In this document: piece by piece, positions 58,646 to 64,000 of the stretch
How the letters are laid out: the number at the start of each line of letters is the position of its first letter
Numbering within the stretch: position 1 is the stretch's first letter
From: Haloplanus sp. GDY1
Lineage (GTDB): Archaea; Halobacteriota; Halobacteria; Halobacteriales; Haloferacaceae
Length of the DNA: 64,000 nucleotides
NCBI RefSeq assembly: GCF_023703775.1
Contig: NZ_CP098515.1
Location: forward strand, 90,568 to 154,567
Direction of reading: 5' to 3'
Made by a program: the position numbers and the translations under genes
Notes under the pieces: generated by a model
What the model saw: the letters and a program-made list of their open reading frames with translations, nothing else
What the model was told of the DNA's origin: nothing
Databases searched by the model: none

Positions 58646-59440
58646 ATGAAAGAATATCTAGCTGAAAGGATGTCAGATACACCTACGGTGTCTATCGTAA
58701 TGCCTACATTAGACATATATGAGTACCTGCCCAAGACGATCCCGGCGATACTAGAGCAGACGTTTTCTGATTTTGAATTTTTAATTTTGGATGGCGGATC
58801 GACAGATGGAACGGTTGAATATATATCAAATTTAGACGATTCACGAATTCGAACGTTCAAAAATTGCGGCAGTATTGTAGAATCTCTTAATAAGGGTGTA
58901 GATGAATCTAGAGGAAAATATATCGCTCGAGCAGATGGAGACTCAGTTCCAGAAATTAATTGGCTTGAGAAATGCGTAGACTTTCTTGAAACCAATCCGG
59001 ACTATGCTGTCGTAGGAACACAGGCCAAGCGAGTCAGGCCAGATGGATCGACTTCTACTACCGAGATGCCAACTAATCACAAAGAGATCACATTGACTCT
59101 TCACTGGAAGAATCCTATGGTACATCCATCTGTAGTGATGAAAAAACAAGCAATTAAAAAAATAGGTGCATATAGGGAAAGACACTGGGAAGACTATGAT
59201 TTATTTATTAGATTAGCTAATAGATACAAACTTGGAAATCTTTCGGAAGTTCTAATAACTGAATATATTCGTAGAGATAGTATTGTTAACTCAACGTCAA
59301 CAATAAGATGGTTTGCTGCTAACCTACGCTGTAGTTTCTTTGCGATTCAAACTACAGACCACTCTCTGATAGATGTTCTACGATCAGGTAAGCAGATCGC
59401 AATTCCAGCAGTATATGCATATTTTAAGGCTTCAGGCTAG
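58646..59440 (+). CDS. GT2-family glycosyltransferase, AT-rich
   Basis: About 264 aa. VSIVMPTLDIYEYLPKTI at the start, LDGGSTDGT and DxD in ARADGDS. ATG at 58646 or at 58670 (MSDTPTV). AT-rich and adjacent to the polymerase gene. Confidence 0.92.
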   Translation: MKEYLAERMSDTPTVSIVMPTLDIYEYLPKTIPAILEQTFSDFEFLILDGGSTDGTVEYISNLDDSRIRTFKNCGSIVESLNKGVDESRGKYIARADGDSVPEINWLEKCVDFLETNPDYAVVGTQAKRVRPDGSTSTTEMPTNHKEITLTLHWKNPMVHPSVVMKKQAIKKIGAYRERHWEDYDLFIRLANRYKLGNLSEVLITEYIRRDSIVNSTSTIRWFAANLRCSFFAIQTTDHSLIDVLRSGKQIAIPAVYAYFKASG

Positions 59441-59486
59441 CGCTGGGCAAACGTCTTCTGGAGGGACAAACGCTGGTAGCGTTAAT

Positions 59487-59570
59487 TATAGTAGCGTTTG
59501 CAACTGATTACTCATTCGACCGCACGACAGCGTGCGGTCGGCTGTGCACATAGTGGCAACGGCTACTATA
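59487..59570. mobile_element. 84-bp MITE with internal hairpin
   Basis: Ends TATAGTAGCGTTTGCAAC and, on the other strand, TATAGTAGCCGTTGCCAC are imperfect inverted repeats. The middle has a perfect hairpin GACCGCACG/CGTGCGGTC. No ORF. A single end recurs at 61697-61721. Confidence 0.75.
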
Positions 59571-59655
59571 ACTTCGGGGAGTGTTTCTCAGTACCGATGA
59601 CGTAGAGTCTGGGTGGAAGAGATAAGTGATTATCGCAGTAATCATTATTCAGAGT

Positions 59656-61034
59656 ATGACCTTCTATGACCGGACGGAGGAACTCGACGCCTCGACACGA
59701 CGTTCGAGTCGCCAGGCCACGACTTCTACGTGGTCTACGGTCGGCGTCGCGTCGGGAAACCCGAATTCCTCAAGGAGTTCTGTGCCGACCAGCCGCATGT
59801 CTACTTCCTGGCGGTCTAGGAAGCCGAAGATCGGCAGCGCGAGAAGTTCGTCGGGAACGTCGCCGACTACTTCGACGACCGCGTGCCCCGAATCGACGGT
59901 TGAGACGAGCCCCTCGACTACCTCGGCGAGAAACTCGCCATCGAACGACTCGTCGTCGCCATCGATGAATTCCCCTACCTCGTGGCAGAAAACGACTTCC
60001 TTACGTCCTACCTCCAGTCGTTCGTCGACGGGCAACTCTAGGGAACCGATTCGATGATCGTGCTGTGTGGCTCCAGCGTGAGTACGATGGAGTCAGGGTG
60101 TTCGACTACGAGAGTCCGCTGTACGGTCGCCGTACGGGTCAAATCGATGTGCAGCCGTTTTCTTTCCAGCAGGCCAGGGATGTCATCGCCTACGATATCG
60201 AGAACTCGATCCGGTCGTTTGCGGTCACGGGTGGCACCCCGATGTATCTCACCCTCTTCGACTACGATCACCTCCTCCCGGAGAACATTCGGAGGCACAT
60301 TCTCTCTCCGACAGCCCGCCTCTACAACGAGCCCGAATTCCTCCTCTGCACGGAGTTACAGAACCCGCGCGATATATGAGTATCCTCGAGGCGATCGCAA
60401 CCGGGCACACGACACCCAACGAAATCGCGGGGGCGACCGGCATCGATTCGGGGCCGTTGTCGAAGTACCTCCAGACCCTCCGGCGGCTGCGGTTGATTGA
60501 CCGTGAGGTGCCGGTGACGGCGTCGGCGAAGCAGTCCAAGCGGTCGCGGTACCAAATGGCCGACGAGTTCCTCCGGTTCTGGTTCCGGTTCGTCGAACCG
60601 AACCGCTCCAGCATCGAAGAAGCACCCGACGCCGTCTACGACGGAACCATCGAACCGAATCTCCCCGACCACGTCGCAACGGCGTTCGAGGCCGTCTGTC
60701 AGGAAGCTGTCTGGGTAGTGATCCGTCGTGGCGAACTCGAGTCGTATTCCGAGGTCGGGCGGTGGTGGTACGGCGAAGACGAGATCGACATCGTCTGGCT
60801 TGCCCCGGACGCCGACCGGATTCTGTTCGTGGAGTGTAAATGGACGAACGGGCCGGTTGGCGCGGCTCTCGTGTCGACCTGCGGGAGAAAGCCGAGCGTG
60901 TTCGCTGGGAACCGGACACGCAAGACGAGGAATTTGCGGTGTTCTCGAAGAGCGGATTCGTCGATGGGCTCGCTGATGACGTAGATGAAGACTGGCCGCT
61001 GTTTGGGCTGCGCGGAATGAGAGCTCTTCTGTAG
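59656..61034 (+). pseudogene. DUF234-type AAA ATPase, decayed
   Basis: Start MTFYDRTEEL. Walker A mutated (YGRRRVGKPEF; Thr to Pro), stops near 59818, 59902 and 60041, frameshifts near 60090, 60370 and 60870. The C-terminal part RSRYQMADEFLRFWFRFVEP and VECKWTNGP remain. Paralogue of 17906-19312. Confidence 0.85.
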
Positions 61035-61035
61035 T

Positions 61036-61362
61036 CGAACTACGCAACAGGCCGAAGAGAGCGGTCTAACATCCTCCCACGGCTAAACAGTAGTTGCTGA
61101 AGTGGGAGAGAATCGATTGTCGTCGCGGTCGTTGTCCCGATATGGTCGCGTTCCCGACTGTTCCGATCTGTTCGTCGGATTCAGCTCAACGATCACTCCG
61201 GCGAACGTCCATCTATTCTCACTCTGGGACGTCGCAGATATACTCACTCCGTTGACACTCCCTCTATCTCTTCACCGAGGCCTCGAAGTCGATCAGTCGC
61301 GCACGGTATCCGCTGCGAGCTCCTCTTGAGTGCCGTCACAACGAAATTTTACCAACGTGACG
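61036..61362. other. No gene seen
   Basis: The first 60 bases (TCTAACATCCTCCCACGGCT) are similar to haloarchaeal IS ends; the rest shows nothing. Confidence 0.3.
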
Positions 61363-61710
61363 TCAAACTGAAGGCGGATCGAGTCGCTGAACGACACCAT
61401 CGAAATCATCGTCGAAACTCAGTATCTGGTCAATCCTGTGTTGATTTGCAACGGCGACGGTGGTTACGTCGATGAAGCTCAACTCTTGGTCGGTGTCCTG
61501 CTCGAACACGCCGATCGCGTCGGCGAAGATGGCTGGTGACAGATAGAGTAACTCCAAAACGTGAGGATACTCGTCTTGACCACGGAGACGGCCACTCAAT
61601 CGCTTGGCTACGGCGAACGATCCCGTCCACTTTCGGGTCACCGTGATCACTTCGTCGAACACATACTCAGAGAGGTATAGATGTCCCAATTCCCCCGTAA
61701 TCAGTTGCAA
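61363..61710 (-). pseudogene. PIN-domain (VapC-like) toxin, N-terminus lost
   Basis: About 115 aa left: GELGHLYLSEYVFDEVITV and the C-terminal D-motif (ELSFIDVTTVAVANQHRIDQ, FDDDFDG). The first PIN strand with its first Asp is absent. The sequence in its place is the MITE end at 61697-61721, from which a TTG (61710) is the only start. Confidence 0.75.
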
Positions 61711-61721
61711 ACGCTACCATA
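61697..61721 (-). repeat. Solo end of the 84-bp MITE
   Basis: Minus-strand GGTAGCGTTTGCAACTGATT shares 24 of 25 bases with the left end at 59487-59511. It truncates the PIN gene at its 5' end. Confidence 0.7.
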
Positions 61722-61739
61722 GTAGGTTTGCCCGCGTCG

Positions 61740-62186
61740 TCACTGCAGCGGCGTCTCGAGAGCCGCTAGTCGTCGCGCACGGTAGAATCGGACCCGTCGC
61801 GTCAGGATCCGCCAGCAGACGGCGGCGACCGCCGCCCCAGCTGCGTTCACGAGCAAGTCAACGATGTCGGCGGTTCGCGTTGCAAGCGTCGACTGCAACA
61901 GCTCGATTCCTGCACCGTATCCGACAGCGAGCAGAAACACCGCAAGCAAGACAGTTCGATCACGCCACGGACGCCCCTGGAAGGCGTACGCGAGCGTGAC
62001 CGCGAGTCCGGCGTAGGCGAGTCCGTGGAGCCACGTCCCGTATCCGAGCACGCCGAACGGGCCGGTCTGGAGCACGCCGCTTCCCGGGGGTGTAAAGACG
62101 GAGTAATACAGGATCGTCGCTGCGACCGTGAGGACCATTCCCCACCGGAGCGACCGCGGCACGAGCGGGACGCGAACGTGAACCAT
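61740..62186 (-). CDS. VanZ-like membrane protein
   Basis: About 148 aa, four membrane helices. VanZ-like pattern (HGLAYAGLAVTLAYAF, GIELLQ, RTADIVDLLVNAAGA). Function unknown; found near surface-glycan genes. Starts at ATG 62186. Confidence 0.85.
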   Translation of the reverse strand: MVHVRVPLVPRSLRWGMVLTVAATILYYSVFTPPGSGVLQTGPFGVLGYGTWLHGLAYAGLAVTLAYAFQGRPWRDRTVLLAVFLLAVGYGAGIELLQSTLATRTADIVDLLVNAAGAAVAAVCWRILTRRVRFYRARRLAALETPLQ

Positions 62187-62261
62187 CCTATCCGGAAGGT
62201 CCCATGAGACCGACTAAAGCCTGCGGTTCCGACAGGAGTGTCAGTTGTCTCTCGTCCGTCC

Positions 62262-63464
62262 CTACTCGAGGCCACGATCGCGCATTACTGTCGCCCCCGG
62301 CTCAACGCGCACGTCACTTCCGAGCTTCACGCCCGCGTTCAGACTCACGTTGATGCCGGTTTTCACGCCGTTGCCCAGCACAACACCGAGTTTCCGACGC
62401 CCGGTGTCGACGCGTTCGCCCTTGACCGTCATCTGGACCGACTTGTCGTCGTGGCGCAGATTGGCCACTTGCGTGCCGGCACCCAAATTCACATCACGCC
62501 CGAGTATGGAATCGCCGATGTAGGACAGGTGTGGGACCGCCGCGCCCGAGAGCAAAATTGAGTTCTTCACCTCGACGCCGTGCCCGGCGTGGACGCCGGA
62601 GCCAATTGCTGTTGCCCCACGCACGTACGCATTCGGCCCGATTTCAGCGTCCGATTTCACGACAGCAGGCCCTTCAATAACGACTCCGTCTCGGACAGTT
62701 GCGTCCTTCTCAATGACGACGTCTCCCTCTACCCGAGCGCCGTCCGCAACCTTCCCGCGAATATCCCGCTGGATGTCTGCGAGTATCCACTCATTCGCTG
62801 TCAGCAGTTCCCAGGGTCGACCGACATCGAGCCACTGGCCGTCGTATTCGACCACCGAGATGTCGTGATCGTCGTTGAGGAGTCTATCAAGCGTTTCGGT
62901 AATCTCGAATTCGCCACGCTCGCTCTGTTCCGTTTGATCGATATACTCGAAGACAGCCGGCTCGAACGCATAACAGCCGACGTTCGCGAGATCTGTCGGG
63001 GGATCGGACGGCTTTTCGACGATCTCTTCGAGCGAGCCATCCGGAGCAACCGATACGACTCCGTAGGCAGTTGGATCCGAAACAGGCGTCGTTGCAATCG
63101 CGTGTCCGTGAGCGTCCGCAAGGGCGTTCGGGAGTGTCGAGTTGACGAGCACATCGCCGTTGAGTACGATAAACCGTTCATCAATCACAGACTCTGCTTG
63201 TTCAATCGCGTGTGCCGTACCAGCCGGCTCGTCCTGCTCAACGTAGGTGATTGGCGTACCACGATACGCATTCCCCAGTTTCGCTCGTACGTCGGCCCCC
63301 CGATAGCCAATCACAACGACGAACTCATCGACGACATCGAGACACGTGTCGAAGACGTGTTCGAGAAGCGGCCGACCACCGGCGGGAAGCAGCGGTTTCG
63401 GTTGAACGTCAGTCAGCGGCCGCATTCGGGTTCCTTGACCAGCTGCGAGCACCACTCCGTACAT
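62262..63464 (-). CDS. GlmU-like sugar-1-P nucleotidyltransferase, second copy
   Basis: About 400 aa. LAAGQGTRMRPLTDVQPKPL at the start, pyrophosphorylase domain (LNGDVLVN), left-handed beta-helix (about 250-395) like the protein at 38966-40132. The two are paralogues of the same design at the two ends of the sugar cluster. Confidence 0.93.
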   Translation of the reverse strand: MYGVVLAAGQGTRMRPLTDVQPKPLLPAGGRPLLEHVFDTCLDVVDEFVVVIGYRGADVRAKLGNAYRGTPITYVEQDEPAGTAHAIEQAESVIDERFIVLNGDVLVNSTLPNALADAHGHAIATTPVSDPTAYGVVSVAPDGSLEEIVEKPSDPPTDLANVGCYAFEPAVFEYIDQTEQSERGEFEITETLDRLLNDDHDISVVEYDGQWLDVGRPWELLTANEWILADIQRDIRGKVADGARVEGDVVIEKDATVRDGVVIEGPAVVKSDAEIGPNAYVRGATAIGSGVHAGHGVEVKNSILLSGAAVPHLSYIGDSILGRDVNLGAGTQVANLRHDDKSVQMTVKGERVDTGRRKLGVVLGNGVKTGINVSLNAGVKLGSDVRVEPGATVMRDRGLE

Positions 63465-63721
63465 ACACTCTCCGATCTGGGAGCGATCCCTAAAGAGGTG
63501 AGTGTGTTCTCTATCAAGAACCGGGCCTGGTGTTGGTTGCTACCCAACAAACTAGAACGCTCGTCTCCCCCCATAATGACAGTAAATTTGTATTAGTGAC
63601 CACAACTCAACCTATGCTGTCGCCAGCGAGGATATTGGTTAGATATGATTCCACTCTAAATGACAAAATATAAATATTCCTTCCCTCAATTTATATATTA
63701 TACATCTGCAAACAAAATACG

Positions 63722-64000
63722 ATGGAAGCTCTGGTCTGTTGGCGGCAACTCATTCATCGATTTCTTTGGAACGGGTCGCGCTCTGCGGAAGCATCGAACA
63801 TGGAGGGAATTCGAACTGGAGAAAAGGCGTGTGCTGTTCACCAAGACAGTTATAGCAAATCCAGAGCAGGGAAGCACTATGAGGGAACGTCGAAAAATCT
63901 GGTGGTCCAATATCTGAACCGTTCTCCTCGAGAGCTAGTCCTGTCTGCAACGACGGCGCTGTCTACGAAGATCCGGGAAGGATCCACAGAGTACGCAGTA
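63722..64000 (+). CDS. Partial gene at the right edge, unknown
   Basis: Open from ATG 63722 through the end (93 codons). Start MEALVCWRQLIHRFLWNGSR. The composition is lower in GC than neighbours. It does not match anything I recognise and may start upstream. The coding claim rests on the uninterrupted frame only. Confidence 0.4.
   Translation, partial: MEALVCWRQLIHRFLWNGSRSAEASNMEGIRTGEKACAVHQDSYSKSRAGKHYEGTSKNLVVQYLNRSPRELVLSATTALSTKIREGSTEYAV

Noticed and set aside
59656..60057. A plus-strand Ser/Arg-rich ORF as a separate gene
   Set aside because: It is an out-of-frame reading of the decayed ATPase gene.

Overview
The window is from a haloarchaeon (class Halobacteria). The proteins are acidic and Asp/Glu-rich. 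It has an S-layer glycoprotein with a PGF-CTERM tail, AglB-type N-glycosylation genes, Orc1/Cdc6 initiators, Tat signal peptides, TATA boxes 25-30 bases upstream of leaderless starts, and many haloarchaeal insertion sequences. It reads as chromosome or megaplasmid; the genus cannot be settled by eye.

Layout. 1-5.4 kb: replication-origin module A, an orc1/cdc6 gene between two clusters of a 20-bp repeat, next to an HNH endonuclease with three homing-associated repeats and a decapitated DNA polymerase B. 5.4-7.7 kb: an internally duplicated HTH protein and a tnpB remnant. 7.8-12.5 kb: an operon for a dockerin-tailed glycoprotein and an S-layer glycoprotein. 12.7-14.1 kb: a dead transposase split by a 127-bp MITE. 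14.3-17.7 kb: an STT3/AglB-like protein and a UppP-like phosphatase. 17.9-19.3 kb: an AAA ATPase. 19.4-21.3 kb: an intact IS200/IS605 element. 21.4-25.5 kb: origin module B, a second orc1/cdc6 gene with a different repeat family, invaded by a tnpB element. 25.6-29.1 kb: a wHTH regulator divergent from a DUF7509-like gene, IS debris, a second copy of the 127-bp MITE and a short integrase. 29.1-32.5 kb: a Tat-exported PQQ-propeller protein overlapping a CARDB/dockerin-like protein. 32.5-35.0 kb: a tnpB relic and a complete but frameshifted IS with 5-bp target duplication. 35.1-63.5 kb: a surface-polysaccharide/N-glycan cluster (DUF4330 protein, GlmS, two GlmU-like enzymes, polyprenyl-P sugar transferase, epimerases, nucleotide-sugar dehydrogenase, glycosyltransferases, flippase, sulfatase-like protein, Wzy-like polymerase), broken in the middle by transposase wreckage and pseudogenes. 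A partial gene runs off the right edge.

How it fits together. The sugar cluster makes activated amino sugars and uronic acids, builds lipid-linked glycans and flips them. The AglB-like protein may transfer glycan to surface proteins such as the S-layer, and the UppP-like enzyme may recycle the polyprenyl carrier. The AT-rich glycosyltransferase, flippase and polymerase genes sit beside GC-rich nucleotide-sugar genes, consistent with cassette exchange of glycan genes. Two Orc/repeat modules within about 20 kb and the density of IS scars suggest past replicon fusion or repeated rearrangement.
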